DNA from: Ochrobactrum sp. BTU1
GTDB lineage: Bacteria > Pseudomonadota > Alphaproteobacteria > Rhizobiales > Rhizobiaceae
NCBI GenBank assembly: GCA_018798825.1
Contig: CP076354.1
Location: 1,488,001-1,552,000 of the forward strand
DNA: 64,000 nt
Direction of reading: 5' to 3'
Below are positions 1 through 10,530 of this stretch, one piece after another (positions within the stretch are counted from its first letter, which is position 1; each line of letters starts with the position of its first letter). Position numbers and translations under genes: made by a program. The notes under the pieces were generated by a model, which had not been told where the DNA came from, did not search any database, and was given only the letters and a program-made list of their open reading frames with translations.

Positions 1-693
1 TTCCAGAAGACGCGATTTGTATGCTTTCAAAAATTCGCGCTGCTCATCATCATCCAATGGATCAAGGAAGGGACGCAGACCGGTGGATTTCACCCACTCA
101 ATGATAGCGTCCACATCAGCCAGCTGATGATTGTAAACCACATGCCAGATATCAACACGGGAAGCATGATCAATCAGCGCATTGTAATAATCGGCGACAG
201 GCGGCAGAGGCCCCCTTCCCTTATTGCTAATCTTCGCGGCGAAGGGCTCGGACCTGGCAACTTCACGCATCAATACGTGGGTTGGCTCTGCCATATTATC
301 CGGCATTTGCACCGCGAGATAAGCGCCGTTCTGGAGCTGCGACAAAAGCCTTTTCATCTGCTCTTTATGATCAGGAATCCACTGAAAAACCGCATTGGAA
401 AACAGCACATCCGTCTCAGCGTCTGGCTCAAACTTCGTCAGATCACCCAGAGAAAAATCAACCTGTGGCAAGCGCTGCTTGGCTTTCTCGATCATATCCG
501 GCGATGTGTCGAAACCCGAGACTTTTGCATTCGGCCAACGATTGACGAGAAGCTCGGTCGAGTTTCCGGGACCGCAACCGATATCGACCACCTTGCGCGA
601 ACTATCGATCATAATCTGCGCCAGAAGATCAGCTGCCGGGCGGCTACGTTCATCTTCAAACTTCAGATATTGCTTTGCGGACCAGTCTTTCAT
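1..693 (-). CDS. tam: Trans-aconitate 2-methyltransferase, C-terminus cut by window edge
   Basis: The minus strand reads an open frame from an ATG at 691-693 to the window edge (231 codons, no stop). The product begins [16 protein letters not shown], the usual N-terminus of Tam, followed by the SAM-binding motif [13 protein letters not shown] at residues 35-46 and a post-motif acidic FD at the second strand. Tam transfers a methyl group from S-adenosylmethionine to trans-aconitate in the cytosol, which removes a spontaneously formed aconitase inhibitor. The family is about 255 residues, so roughly 25 residues lie outside the window. A purine-rich stretch (GGAGTGGAAA) directly precedes the ATG. 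It sits downstream of ettA on the same strand but a strong terminator separates them, so it is probably transcribed alone. Confidence 0.9.
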   Translation of the reverse strand, partial: MKDWSAKQYLKFEDERSRPAADLLAQIMIDSSRKVVDIGCGPGNSTELLVNRWPNAKVSGFDTSPDMIEKAKQRLPQVDFSLGDLTKFEPDAETDVLFSNAVFQWIPDHKEQMKRLLSQLQNGAYLAVQMPDNMAEPTHVLMREVARSEPFAAKISNKGRGPLPPVADYYNALIDHASRVDIWHVVYNHQLADVDAIIEWVKSTGLRPFLDPLDDDEQREFLKAYKSRLLE

Positions 694-752
694 TTTCCAC
701 TCCTCATTACACCCTCACAATTCGTGAGAGTTAAGCACATGCGATCAAACAA

Positions 753-779
753 AAAGGCCGGTGCGATGCACCGGCCTTT
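753..779 (-). terminator. Rho-independent terminator of ettA
   Basis: A perfect 12-bp stem (AAAGGCCGGTGC / GCACCGGCCTTT) with a 3-nt loop lies 7 bases past the ettA stop codon. Read on the minus strand it runs into TTTTTG, as expected for an intrinsic terminator. Confidence 0.9.
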
Positions 780-785
780 GATTTC

Positions 786-2435
786 TTAGCGCGTCAGCGG
801 CTTGTAGGTTACCCGCTTCGGATTGACGCTTTCAGGTCCAAGACGGCGGACCTTGTCAGCTTCGTAATCCTCGAAGTTGCCTTCGAACCATTCAACATGG
901 CTATCGCCTTCGAAAGCGAGGATGTGCGTTGCCAGACGATCAAGGAACATACGATCGTGGGAGATGATAACAGCGCAGCCAGCATACTTTTCAAGCGCAT
1001 CTTCGAGCGCTGCCAGCGTTTCCGTATCAAGATCGTTGGTCGGTTCGTCGAGGAGCAGAACGTTGCCGCCTGCCTGCAGCATCTTGGCAAGATGCACGCG
1101 GTTACGCTGACCACCGGAGAGATTGCCAACCTTGGCCTGCTGATCGCCGCCCTTGAAGTTGAACGCACCACAATAAGCGCGGGAGTTCATTTCAAACTTG
1201 CCGAGCTTGATGATGTCGTTGCCGCCGGAAATTTCTTCCCAGACATTCTTGTTTGGGTCGAGGTGATCGCGGCTCTGATCGACATAACCAAGATGAACGG
1301 TGTCACCGATGCGGATCGAACCGGAATCCGGCTTTTCCTGACCGGTAATCATCTTGAAGAGCGTCGACTTACCGGCACCGTTTGGACCGATAACACCAAC
1401 GATACCGCCCGGAGGCAGCTTGAAGGTAAGGTTTTCAATCAGCATACGGTCGCCAAACGATTTGGTCAGACCTTCTGCTTCAATAACCACCTGACCAAGA
1501 CGCTCACCAGCCGGGATCAGAATCTGGGCATCACCCGGACGCTGATTATTAGCAGCTTCGACCAGCTGGTCATAGGCCTTGATACGTGCCTTCGACTTGG
1601 ACTGACGCGCTTTCGGGCTCGCAGCAATCCACTGGCGTTCACGCTCAAGTGCCTTCTGGCGGGAATCGTCTTCACGACCTTCCTGAATCATGCGCTTGGA
1701 CTTGGCTTCCAGATAGGCAGAATAGTTGCCTTCATAAGGAATGCCGCGACCGCGATCGAGTTCGAGAATCCAGCCGGTGACATTGTCGAGGAAGTAGCGA
1801 TCGTGCGTGATGAGCAGGACAGCGCCTTCATATTCACGCAGATGCTTTTCCAGCCAAGCGGTGGTTTCAGCGTCAAGGTGGTTGGTCGGTTCGTCGAGCA
1901 GCAGCAGATCAGGCTTCGAAAGAAGCAGCTTGCAAAGTGCCACACGACGACGTTCACCACCCGAAAGCTTGGTGACATCAGCATCAGCTGGCGGGCAGCG
2001 CAGAGCTTCCATCGCCATTTCAACCTGACTGTCCAGATCCCAGAGGTTCTGGCTGTCGATAACGTCCTGAAGAGCCGCACCTTCGTCTGCGGTTTCATCA
2101 GAATAGTTCATCATCAGCTCGTTATAACGGTCGAGAATGGCTGTCTTGTCAGCCACACCTTCCATCACATTGCCGAGTACAGTCTTTTCAGGATCAAGAT
2201 GCGGTTCCTGAGCAAGATAGCCACAAGTCGCACCTTCAGCGAGCCAGGCCTCGCCGGTATAATCCTTGTCCATACCGGCCATGATCTTGAGGATCGTCGA
2301 CTTACCGGCGCCGTTTGGACCAAGAATACCGATCTTCGCATCTGGATAGAATGACAGGTGAAGGTTTTCGATAACCTTCTTAGCGCCGTAGGCCTTATTC
2401 AGCCCGGACATATGATAGATGAATTGGCGTGCCAT
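786..2435 (-). CDS. ettA: Energy-dependent translational throttle protein EttA (ABC-F ATPase)
   Basis: A 549-residue soluble ABC-F protein with two nucleotide-binding domains and no membrane segments. Walker A motifs GPNGAGKST lie at about residues 39-47 and 350-358, the signature LSGGERRR near 157 and LSGGQRNR near 434, and Walker [10 protein letters not shown] in both halves. The region between the first Walker A and signature carries the EttA-type arm insertion (about 90-130), and a charged linker with many Lys/Arg/Gln (about 245-295) joins the halves. EttA binds the ribosomal E site and gates the first elongation step according to ATP/ADP. I chose the ATG at 2433-2435 over a GTG six codons upstream because it gives the conserved MARQFIYHM start and has GGAG at a workable distance upstream. 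Length matches E. coli EttA (555). Confidence 0.93.
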   Translation of the reverse strand: MARQFIYHMSGLNKAYGAKKVIENLHLSFYPDAKIGILGPNGAGKSTILKIMAGMDKDYTGEAWLAEGATCGYLAQEPHLDPEKTVLGNVMEGVADKTAILDRYNELMMNYSDETADEGAALQDVIDSQNLWDLDSQVEMAMEALRCPPADADVTKLSGGERRRVALCKLLLSKPDLLLLDEPTNHLDAETTAWLEKHLREYEGAVLLITHDRYFLDNVTGWILELDRGRGIPYEGNYSAYLEAKSKRMIQEGREDDSRQKALERERQWIAASPKARQSKSKARIKAYDQLVEAANNQRPGDAQILIPAGERLGQVVIEAEGLTKSFGDRMLIENLTFKLPPGGIVGVIGPNGAGKSTLFKMITGQEKPDSGSIRIGDTVHLGYVDQSRDHLDPNKNVWEEISGGNDIIKLGKFEMNSRAYCGAFNFKGGDQQAKVGNLSGGQRNRVHLAKMLQAGGNVLLLDEPTNDLDTETLAALEDALEKYAGCAVIISHDRMFLDRLATHILAFEGDSHVEWFEGNFEDYEADKVRRLGPESVNPKRVTYKPLTR

Positions 2436-2894
2436 AAAGCGCGTCGTCTCCACGAGTTAGTGAGCGTGAACGACTATTCGGTCGAACCGCAGATAAAATT
2501 CTGAAGGCTATGTAGGCGAAATAGAACGCGGAAGCAAATATCATCGCGCAAAGTCCAAATGGAAATATGCCTTGATAAAATGAAACCGGGCGCGGATATT
2601 TCCGTCACCCGGTTTCCCCTCTGGCCACTATTCGAGAAAGTATCCTCCCTTTCACCGAATAGCCTGCTAGTTATGCCTTAACGACTGGAATTCGACACCC
2701 CTGAATTCTCTTCAAAACTCCGTCCATATCCCCTGATAAAGATAGATTTGCCTAGGATTTCGCGGTTTTCAAGCGGAATTTGCTCAAAAATTGCAAATGC
2801 CTAAAATTAGTTCATTCAACCTTTGGATGCCTTTTTTAAAGACGCTACCAAAAGACAATTTGACTATTTGCGCAGCATAAATTCAGATGATCCC
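2436..2894. other. Intergenic region between divergent ettA and hydrolase genes
   Basis: 459 bases without a convincing gene. It must hold the promoters of the divergent ettA and hydrolase genes. The one clear structure is the hairpin at 2582-2616, listed separately. The part from about 2690 to 2890 is AT-rich, and two in-frame alternative starts for the hydrolase (TTG 2823 among them) fall here. Confidence 0.6.
2582..2616. other. Perfect hairpin in the ettA upstream region
   Basis: Outer 9-bp arms GAAACCGGG / CCCGGTTTC enclose a second 4-bp stem CGGA-tatt-TCCG. On the minus strand it lies about 150 bases ahead of the ettA start and is followed by ATTTTATC; on the plus strand it is followed by CCCTCTGG. 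It could be a leader structure of ettA, a weak terminator, or a short palindromic repeat. Nothing in the sequence decides between these. Confidence 0.6.
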
Positions 2895-3848
2895 ATGTCA
2901 TTTGAAACCATCAATCGCTTGCCCCTCTCAGACGGAACCGAACTGCCATACCGACAGTCGTTGTCCGCAGTGCAAGACGCCCCAAAGGCTATCGTGCATA
3001 TCTGCCATGGGCTTGCCGAACATTCGGCTCGTTATGCGCGCTTCGCAAAGGCGCTTAATCACGCGGGCTACCACGTCTATGCACATGATCACCGTGGTCA
3101 TGGTGCAAACATAAGTCCTCATGCACCAAGAGGAATGTTTGCACAAAAAGACGGCCATAGAGTGGCCATCGACGATATTCTCGCACTAAACCGCCATATT
3201 CATGCAGCCTATCCCGGCGTGCCTGTGGTTTTGTTCGGGCACTCGATGGGTGGACTTATCGCACTGAACTATGCGCTTGCACATTCAGATACCATCGATG
3301 CAGCTGCAGTCTGGAATGCCAATTTCAATGGCGGCATCGAAAACAGTGCTGCCATGGCACTTCTGAAGGCGGAGCGGATGTTCAAGGGCTCCGACGTTCC
3401 AAGCTCTATTCTGCCGAAGCTCACCTTCCGCGCATGGGGAGCATCCATTCCCGGCCATAAAACGCCTTTCGATTGGCTCTCGCGCGATCCGGCAGAGGTT
3501 GAAGCCTATGTGAATGATCCGCTCTGCGGCTTCGACGCGAGTGTTGCCCTCTGGATTGACGTCTTTCGTATGATGAAAGCTGGTGCAACCGACAGCAACT
3601 TTGCGGGTATCCGCAAAGATTTGCCTTTCAATCTGGTAGGAGGTAGCGAGGATCCTGCCACAGACAAGGCCAAAGCGACGCGTAAACTTGCGGACAGAAT
3701 GCAGGCCATGGGCTTCAGCAAGGTCACGTGCACGATTTACCCCGGCACGCGCCACGAAAGCCTCAATGACATCAACCGGGATGAAGTGACGCAGAATTTT
3801 CTGGATTGGCTTGCAGAGGTACTTCCGTCTGGACATATGTCGGAGTAA
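2895..3848 (+). CDS. Alpha/beta hydrolase of the lysophospholipase/monoglyceride lipase type
   Basis: A 317-residue serine hydrolase. The N-terminal part has the oxyanion-hole region HGLAEHSARY (about residues 38-47) and the HDHRGHG strand typical of monoglyceride lipase and PldB-like proteins. The nucleophile elbow GHSMGG puts the catalytic Ser at about 117; GSEDP supplies the likely Asp and GTRHES the likely His near the C-terminus. No signal peptide, so it should act in the cytosol or at the inner membrane on lysophospholipids or monoacylglycerols; the actual substrate cannot be read. The start is uncertain: ATG 2895 gives the natural length, but a TTG at 2823 would add 24 residues that look unlike the family. 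It is a single gene between divergent ettA and the glycosyltransferase pair. Confidence 0.8.
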   Translation: MSFETINRLPLSDGTELPYRQSLSAVQDAPKAIVHICHGLAEHSARYARFAKALNHAGYHVYAHDHRGHGANISPHAPRGMFAQKDGHRVAIDDILALNRHIHAAYPGVPVVLFGHSMGGLIALNYALAHSDTIDAAAVWNANFNGGIENSAAMALLKAERMFKGSDVPSSILPKLTFRAWGASIPGHKTPFDWLSRDPAEVEAYVNDPLCGFDASVALWIDVFRMMKAGATDSNFAGIRKDLPFNLVGGSEDPATDKAKATRKLADRMQAMGFSKVTCTIYPGTRHESLNDINRDEVTQNFLDWLAEVLPSGHMSE

Positions 3849-4015
3849 AAGCGGCTGACAAACAACTATCCGGTCCAACTCACGATTTCTTGAAACACTT
3901 GGTTTGCCCGGCAATCAATGTTATGGAGCCCGCCTTGCGCGCTACAGGGCACCTGTACTGAGATATTAAGCACACGATTTTACGGCAAATGCGCAAGGAA
4001 TGAAGGAAGCTCCGC

Positions 4016-4747
4016 TTGGCAACACCAACGATTTCTGTGGTCATCCCCTGCCGCAATGAGGCCGACAATCTCGCTTTTCTGCTCGACGAAGTCGATAGCG
4101 CCATGCTGGGTCGCGCGTATGAAGTGATCGTCGTTGACGATGGCTCGACAGATTCCACCAGCGATGTGCTGGCTGGTCGCATCCACGCAGGCAAGCCGCT
4201 GCGCCATATCCGCCACGACCGTTCATCCGGACAGAGCGCTGCATTGCGCTCCGGTGTTTTCGCAGCTCGTGGCCAGATTGTTGTGACGATGGACGGCGAC
4301 GGACAGAATAATCCAGCCTATCTGCCAGCACTTGCAGACGCTTTGATCAATGCAGGCCCGGCTTTTGGTATCGCCGCCGGTCAGCGTCTCAAGCGCACCG
4401 ACACCAAACTCAAGCAGCTTTCCTCACGCTTTGCCAACAATCTGCGCGGCGCGATCCTGAAGGACAAAACGCGCGATTCCGGTTGCGGCCTCAAAGCACT
4501 GCACACTGAACTTTTCCGCCAGTTGCCATTTTTTGACGGCTGGCATCGTTATCTGCCAGCGCTGGCCCTGCGTGAAGGCTTTGATGTCGTCCACATCGAT
4601 GTCACCGACCGCGAACGCCGCCATGGCAAATCCAACTACGGCATTCTCGACCGTGGCCTGCGCGGCATTCTCGACCTTTATGGCGTATGGTGGCTGCGCA
4701 AGCGTCGCAAGGTTGTGCCGCGCGTGACGGAGATTACCCATGACTGA
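4016..4747 (+). CDS. Family 2 glycosyltransferase, polyprenyl-phosphate (DPM1-like) type
   Basis: A 243-residue GT-A fold enzyme. ISVVIPCRNEADNL at 6-19 is the nucleotide-binding start, VVDDGSTDST at 39-48 the first acidic site and TMDGDGQNNP at 91-100 the metal-binding DXD-like site, a pattern seen in dolichol/undecaprenyl-phosphate sugar synthases (DPM1, ArnC, rhizobial RgtE). It lacks the two C-terminal membrane helices of ArnC; one moderately hydrophobic segment near 215-228 may touch the membrane. Likely role: moving a sugar from a nucleotide donor to a polyprenyl phosphate for later envelope glycosylation. The start is TTG 4016, with AAGGAAG six bases upstream; an ATG at 4000 is in another frame. 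It overlaps the next gene by 8 bases, so the two form an operon. The sugar is unknown; Ugd next door makes a uronic acid attractive. Confidence 0.82.
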   Translation: MATPTISVVIPCRNEADNLAFLLDEVDSAMLGRAYEVIVVDDGSTDSTSDVLAGRIHAGKPLRHIRHDRSSGQSAALRSGVFAARGQIVVTMDGDGQNNPAYLPALADALINAGPAFGIAAGQRLKRTDTKLKQLSSRFANNLRGAILKDKTRDSGCGLKALHTELFRQLPFFDGWHRYLPALALREGFDVVHIDVTDRERRHGKSNYGILDRGLRGILDLYGVWWLRKRRKVVPRVTEITHD

Positions 4748-5069
4748 TATTTTCAACAGCCTCGCTCAATGGCTGCACGATGTGTTCGTCGCACAATGGG
4801 ACGGCTGGATCATTCTTGGCTTTATTGCACAGGCCTGTTTCACCATGCGCTTCGTCGTGCAGTGGCTGGCATCTGAGAAGGCCAAGAAAAGTGTTATGCC
4901 GGTAGCATTCTGGTTCTTTTCGCTGTTTGGCGGCGCGTTGCTGCTGATTTATGCGATACAGCGCAAGGATCCGGTCTTCATCGCGGGCCAGGCTCTGGGC
5001 CTTATCGTTTATGTCCGCAATCTCTGGCTGATTGCCAACGAGAAGAAGCGCGTGGCAGCGGCTGACTAG
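4740..5069 (+). CDS. Small LABN (lipid A biosynthesis N-terminal domain) membrane protein
   Basis: A 109-residue membrane protein with three hydrophobic segments at about residues 20-38, 52-72 and 78-97. The signature RFVVQWLASEK at 35-45 and the VMPVAFWFFSLFGG core mark the LABN domain, found either at the N-terminus of some lipid A acyltransferases or alone as here. Its ATG overlaps the stop of the glycosyltransferase, which indicates translational coupling and a shared pathway. In other alphaproteobacteria such pairs often precede an ArnT-like glycosyltransferase, but no third gene follows here: a bidirectional terminator comes at once. Likely an inner-membrane partner in handling a lipid-linked sugar. 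The exact biochemical role of the stand-alone domain is not established, so no symbol is given. Confidence 0.8.
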   Translation: MTDIFNSLAQWLHDVFVAQWDGWIILGFIAQACFTMRFVVQWLASEKAKKSVMPVAFWFFSLFGGALLLIYAIQRKDPVFIAGQALGLIVYVRNLWLIANEKKRVAAAD

Positions 5070-5092
5070 TTCGCTGTTCACCGCTCAAAATC

Positions 5093-5127
5093 AAAACGCC
5101 GATCTGATGAGTTCAGATCGGCGTTTT
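5093..5127. terminator. Bidirectional terminator between LABN gene and ugd
   Basis: A perfect 15-bp stem AAAACGCCGATCTGA / TCAGATCGGCGTTTT with a 5-nt loop sits between converging genes. Each strand ends in a run of T, so it serves both. Confidence 0.92.
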
Positions 5128-5135
5128 TGTTTTAG

Positions 5136-6449
5136 CTACTGGATTTTTAGAGTCCGCCCCACTGAGCGATAATCAAGTCCGGTTCCGGCCACATCATCGG
5201 CTTTATAGACATTGCGAAGATCAATCAGCACATTGCCTTCCATCGCATTGGCGACACGCTTCAGATCCAGTGCGCGATAGGCATTCCATTCGGTGAGCAG
5301 CGCCACAACGCCTGCGCCTTTTGCGGCCTCATAGGCGGAGCTGCACCAGGTCACATCCGGCAACACTGCCTTTGCAGCATCCATCGCTTCCGGATCGTGC
5401 GCACGAACAGAGAGGCCAGCCTTCTGGATAGCCGCAATGATATCGAGCGACGGCGATTCACGAATATCGTCCGTGTTCGGTTTGAAGGCGACACCAAGCA
5501 CAGCAACCGTATTCGCGCCGCTTTCGCGAGCCGCTGTAACGATGCGCTCTGCCATTGCTTGCTTGCGCGCCTCGTTGACCGAAATCACTTCCTCGATCAG
5601 CGACTGCGGCGCATCGTATTTCTTGCCGGTTGCAGCAAAGGCGCGTGTGTCCTTCGGGAAGCAGGAACCGCCAAAGCCCGGGCCAGCATGGAGGAATTTC
5701 GAACCGATGCGGTTATCCATGCCGATGGCGCGCGCGACTTCCTGCACATTACCGCCGGTCTTTTCGCAAAGATCGGCTACCTGATTGATGAAAGTTACCT
5801 TCATCGCAAGAAAAGCGTTGGCCGCATATTTGATGATTTCCGCGTTCTCCAGCGACGTGACCACCATCGGCGTTTCACGCAGATAAAGCGGACGATAAAG
5901 CCGCTGCATCGCAGCCTTACCACGCTCATCATCAACACCAACGACAACGCGATCAGGGCGCATGAAATCTTCAATCGCAGAGCCTTCACGCAGGAATTCT
6001 GGATTTGAAACCATCGAAAAGGCAACGCCCGGACGCGCTTGCGCGATACGATCACGAATGCGCGCATTGGTGCCAACAACAACGGTCGATTTAATGACGA
6101 CCACCGCCCCCGGCTTCATGGCCGCAGAAATTTCATCAGCAGCTGCCTCAATATATTGCAGGTCTGCTTCGCCATCGCCCCGCCGCGACGGCGTGCCAAC
6201 GGCGATCAGGATGACATCGGCATCGGCAACGCTGCTCGCCAGATCAGTGCTGAACTCGAGCCGCCCGTCACGAATATTCCGGCCCATAAGCTCATCAAGC
6301 CCCGGCTCGAATATCGTAACCTTACCCGCTTCAAGCCGTTCGATGATCGACGGATTCTTGTCGACACAGGTGACGTGAAAGCCAAATTCGGCAAAACACA
6401 CGCCCGAAACCAGACCCACATAGCCCGTCCCGATCATCGCCAGCTTCAT
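5136..6449 (-). CDS. ugd: UDP-glucose 6-dehydrogenase
   Basis: 437 residues, full family length. The N-terminal NAD-binding motif is MIGTGYVGLV at 5-14; the catalytic Cys is in GFGGSCFPKDT at about 263; the hinge has EIIKYAANAF near 204-213; the C-terminal domain has VLGVAFKPNTDDIRESP. The enzyme oxidises UDP-glucose to UDP-glucuronate with two NAD+ in the cytosol, the entry point to uronic acid sugars of the envelope (rhizobial RkpK is the close relative). Start is ATG 6449 with a short upstream purine tract. It converges on the glycosyltransferase/LABN pair and shares its terminator. A Bru-RS-type palindrome lies just upstream, between it and the lyxose isomerase. Confidence 0.95.
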   Translation of the reverse strand: MKLAMIGTGYVGLVSGVCFAEFGFHVTCVDKNPSIIERLEAGKVTIFEPGLDELMGRNIRDGRLEFSTDLASSVADADVILIAVGTPSRRGDGEADLQYIEAAADEISAAMKPGAVVVIKSTVVVGTNARIRDRIAQARPGVAFSMVSNPEFLREGSAIEDFMRPDRVVVGVDDERGKAAMQRLYRPLYLRETPMVVTSLENAEIIKYAANAFLAMKVTFINQVADLCEKTGGNVQEVARAIGMDNRIGSKFLHAGPGFGGSCFPKDTRAFAATGKKYDAPQSLIEEVISVNEARKQAMAERIVTAARESGANTVAVLGVAFKPNTDDIRESPSLDIIAAIQKAGLSVRAHDPEAMDAAKAVLPDVTWCSSAYEAAKGAGVVALLTEWNAYRALDLKRVANAMEGNVLIDLRNVYKADDVAGTGLDYRSVGRTLKIQ

Positions 6450-6505
6450 AAGTTTAGACCTTTTTGTTCATCGCAAGCCTGCTGAACCAGTTGAGATTTC
6501 GGTTA

Positions 6506-6603
6506 TGGCCTGTCGAAAATGTTGGTTTTCGAGACCCGGAGCGCAGCGTACTTTGGGGTACGTGAGCACCGGAAGCTCAAAAACCGACATTTGCAGACGG
6601 CCA
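6506..6603. repeat. 98-bp imperfect palindrome of the Bru-RS type
   Basis: The element runs from TGGCCTGTC to GACGGCCA and folds back on itself almost over its whole length. The left half (tggcc...aaatgttggtttt) pairs with the right half (aaaaccgacattt...ggcca), and GTAC...GTAC flanks the centre. Length, full palindromicity and wording match the two repeated palindromes known from Brucella as Bru-RS1 and Bru-RS2 (about 103-105 bp). It lies between the lyxose isomerase stop and the ugd start, on a gene boundary as those repeats usually do. Confidence 0.75.
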
Positions 6604-6623
6604 GAGCCGGAGTATCGCTAGGT

Positions 6624-7310
6624 TCAGAGCCACTTATCATAATCTGATACCAGCAGATGTACTGGCTGTTCGTTTTCTTCAATATTGGAAAAACGTCCGA
6701 TCGGCTCACGGAAAATATTATCCGTCAGATCGTCGTTCACTGTCGATACTTCACCGATCAGCACATCGGCGCCCTCACCCCAAAAAGCGTGCCAGTTGCC
6801 CGGCAGAAGCGTAACGCTTTCACCTGGGCTCAGTTTCAGATGAGCACCAGCCTTTTGCGTCACGAGACGGCCATCGGTTGCAACCGTTACATCGGTTTCT
6901 TCATCGACGCTGCCATCGGCGCGCGAATTGAAGAGTTCCAGTACCAACGTGCCGCCACCGCGATTAATGATGTCTTCTGCCTTCACCACATGACGATGCA
7001 TCGGCGAAAGCTGATTCTTGCGCGAGATCATGATCTTTTCGGCATAAAGCATACCGCCACCGCGCTTGAGGTCCTCGGCATTGCCGTTGCGCGTGGTGAA
7101 GAGAAACAGGCCAAGATCCGCAAACTTGCCCTGACCGTAATCCGTAATGTCCCAGCCAAGACGACCATCGAGAATGGCCTTTGCATCGCTCGAAGTGCGC
7201 GTTTTCAGCTCTTCTGGCGACCAATAAGCAAAAGGAGGCATGACGTAGCCAAAGGAACGGATGAAGGCGTCGCTCTCGCGGATAATCTCATTGATTTCTG
7301 AACGTTTCAT
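6624..7310 (-). CDS. D-lyxose isomerase, cupin fold
   Basis: 228 residues, the length of E. coli D-lyxose isomerase. The metal site can be read: SPMHRHVVKAED gives His 105, His 107 and Glu 112, and LLPGNWHAFWGE gives His 173; these are the Mn ligands of the family. The rest (SDAKAILDGRLGWDITDYG near 41-59) also fits. The enzyme interconverts D-lyxose and D-xylulose, often also D-mannose and D-fructose, in the cytosol. ATG 7310 is preferred over an in-frame ATG six codons upstream because GGGAGG lies ten bases before it. No sugar kinase or transporter is adjacent, so its pathway is not set by context. Confidence 0.85.
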   Translation of the reverse strand: MKRSEINEIIRESDAFIRSFGYVMPPFAYWSPEELKTRTSSDAKAILDGRLGWDITDYGQGKFADLGLFLFTTRNGNAEDLKRGGGMLYAEKIMISRKNQLSPMHRHVVKAEDIINRGGGTLVLELFNSRADGSVDEETDVTVATDGRLVTQKAGAHLKLSPGESVTLLPGNWHAFWGEGADVLIGEVSTVNDDLTDNIFREPIGRFSNIEENEQPVHLLVSDYDKWL

Positions 7311-9031
<1,721 letters not shown>

Positions 9032-9063
9032 ACTGTAATACGTATTGAAGAAGTGAGAAGGCC

Positions 9064-10176
9064 ATGCAGCCTCTGAAATATCTGGACGAGATGCTGCCGT
9101 GGAACGACAGGTTGCAGATGCTGCAATGCATCTCGGCCATCGAAGAAGCGCCAGACGTTATGACCTTCTCCTTCAAAACGCTGGAGGACAACTGGTTCCG
9201 CTATACGCCGGGTCAGTTCGTCACTCTTGAACTGCCGATTGAACGGGCCGATGGATTGGGGCCGGTGCTGCGGACCTACACGCTGTCATCGACCCCTTCG
9301 CGGCCCTATCATATCTCAGTCACCGTTAAAGCGCAGAAAGATAGCATCGGCACGCGCTGGATGCTCGACCATCTGCGCCCGCCGATGACCATCAAGGCCT
9401 ATGGCCCAAATGGCGACTTTTCGCTCGCCAATCATCCGAGTGAAAAATATCTCTTCATTTCGGCTGGCTCCGGCATCACACCAATGGTTTCGATGACGCG
9501 CTGGCTGTTTGACTGCGCACCGGCAACCGATGTCGCCTTCATCAATTGCGCACGCTCCCCTGATGACATCATTTTCCGCAAGGAGCTTGAATTGCTCTCT
9601 GGCCGTATGGAAGCCATGCGCCTTGCATTCATCGTCGAGCAATCATCCGCCCGCCATGTCTGGCCCGGCCTGCATGGACGTATCGACCGTGCCCGGCTCG
9701 AACTGCTGGCGCCGGATTTTCTACATCGCAAAGTATTCTGCTGCGGTCCTGAGCCGTTCATGAATGGCGTGCGTGGCCTTTTGGAGCAATCCGGCTTCAA
9801 CATGGCCAATTATCATCAGGAAAGCTTCCAGCCTGCGACCGAAATCTCTGCCGTGCCAGTGGCTTCTGCTCTGGCGGTGGATACACCGGCGGCACCGGTA
9901 AAGCCCGCTGTCGCACCAGCCAGCGTCGTCTTCAGCCTGTCCGGCGTTGAAGTCGAATGCACCGAGAATGACACAATCCTGCTGGCAGCGCGCAATGGCG
10001 GGCTCAAAATCCCGAGCGCCTGCGAGTTCGGCATCTGTGGCACCTGCAAGGTCAAATGCGTCGGCGGTGAAACCGAAATGAACCACAATGGCGGCATTCG
10101 TGACGACGAGATCGCGGAAGGCTACATTCTTGCCTGTTGCAGCCGTCCGCGTGGTCGTGTCGAAATTGATGCCTGA
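9064..10176 (+). CDS. gbcB: Ferredoxin-NAD(P)H reductase partner of the Rieske oxygenase (GbcB type)
   Basis: 370 residues in three parts: an FAD domain with RTYTLSS at 70-76, an NAD(P)H domain with SAGSGITPM at 133-141 and CCGPEPFM near 230, then an Ala/Pro/Val-rich linker (about 250-285) and a C-terminal plant-type [2Fe-2S] ferredoxin domain with Cys 320, 325, 328 and a fourth Cys at 358 or 359. It passes electrons from NAD(P)H through FAD and the cluster to the GbcA Rieske centre. GAGAAGG precedes ATG 9064. The stop codon abuts the stop of the converging PhnA-like gene with no spacer and no obvious terminator between them. Confidence 0.8.
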   Translation: MQPLKYLDEMLPWNDRLQMLQCISAIEEAPDVMTFSFKTLEDNWFRYTPGQFVTLELPIERADGLGPVLRTYTLSSTPSRPYHISVTVKAQKDSIGTRWMLDHLRPPMTIKAYGPNGDFSLANHPSEKYLFISAGSGITPMVSMTRWLFDCAPATDVAFINCARSPDDIIFRKELELLSGRMEAMRLAFIVEQSSARHVWPGLHGRIDRARLELLAPDFLHRKVFCCGPEPFMNGVRGLLEQSGFNMANYHQESFQPATEISAVPVASALAVDTPAAPVKPAVAPASVVFSLSGVEVECTENDTILLAARNGGLKIPSACEFGICGTCKVKCVGGETEMNHNGGIRDDEIAEGYILACCSRPRGRVEIDA

Positions 10177-10398
10177 TTAGGCTTTTTTCAAAAACTCAGT
10201 ACGCAGCACGAGGCCTTTGACTTGCTTTGTGCTGCAATCAACTTCGTCTGGATTTCCGGTCAGACGAATGCCCTTGACCAGCGTACCACGCTTGAGCGTG
10301 GTTGATGTTCCTTTGACCTTCAAATCCTTAATAAGCGTAACGGAATCGCCGTCGTTCAGCTGCGTTCCGTTGCTGTCGCGCGTGATTTCATCAGTCAT
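10177..10398 (-). CDS. PhnA/YjdM-like domain protein
   Basis: 73 residues matching the C-terminal part of PhnA/YjdM: DSNGTQLNDGDSVTLIKDLKVKG near the start, then LKRGTLVKGIRL and CSTKQVKGLVLRTEFLKK. The N-terminal zinc ribbon of full-length YjdM is absent, as in many alphaproteobacterial members. Despite the historic name, no role in phosphonate use is proved, and no phn genes are nearby. A purine-rich AGGGGGTAGTT precedes the ATG. It converges with gbcB and diverges from pncA. Confidence 0.82.
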   Translation of the reverse strand: MTDEITRDSNGTQLNDGDSVTLIKDLKVKGTSTTLKRGTLVKGIRLTGNPDEVDCSTKQVKGLVLRTEFLKKA

Positions 10399-10530
10399 AA
10401 CTACCCCCTATTCACGTAAAAGAAAGCAGGTCGGTAGCACCAAAGACAATGTAATACCAGAACGCGGATAATTGCTGGCAAGCACCCTTGCCGCTGATTA
10501 TAATCGCATCAAAGCAGTCAGGAGCGTTTT

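Noticed and set aside
897..2354. 485-codon open frame antisense to ettA
   Set aside because: It is the mirror of a clear ABC-F gene; its translation shows no domain and no ribosome site. High third-position GC keeps the opposite frame open.
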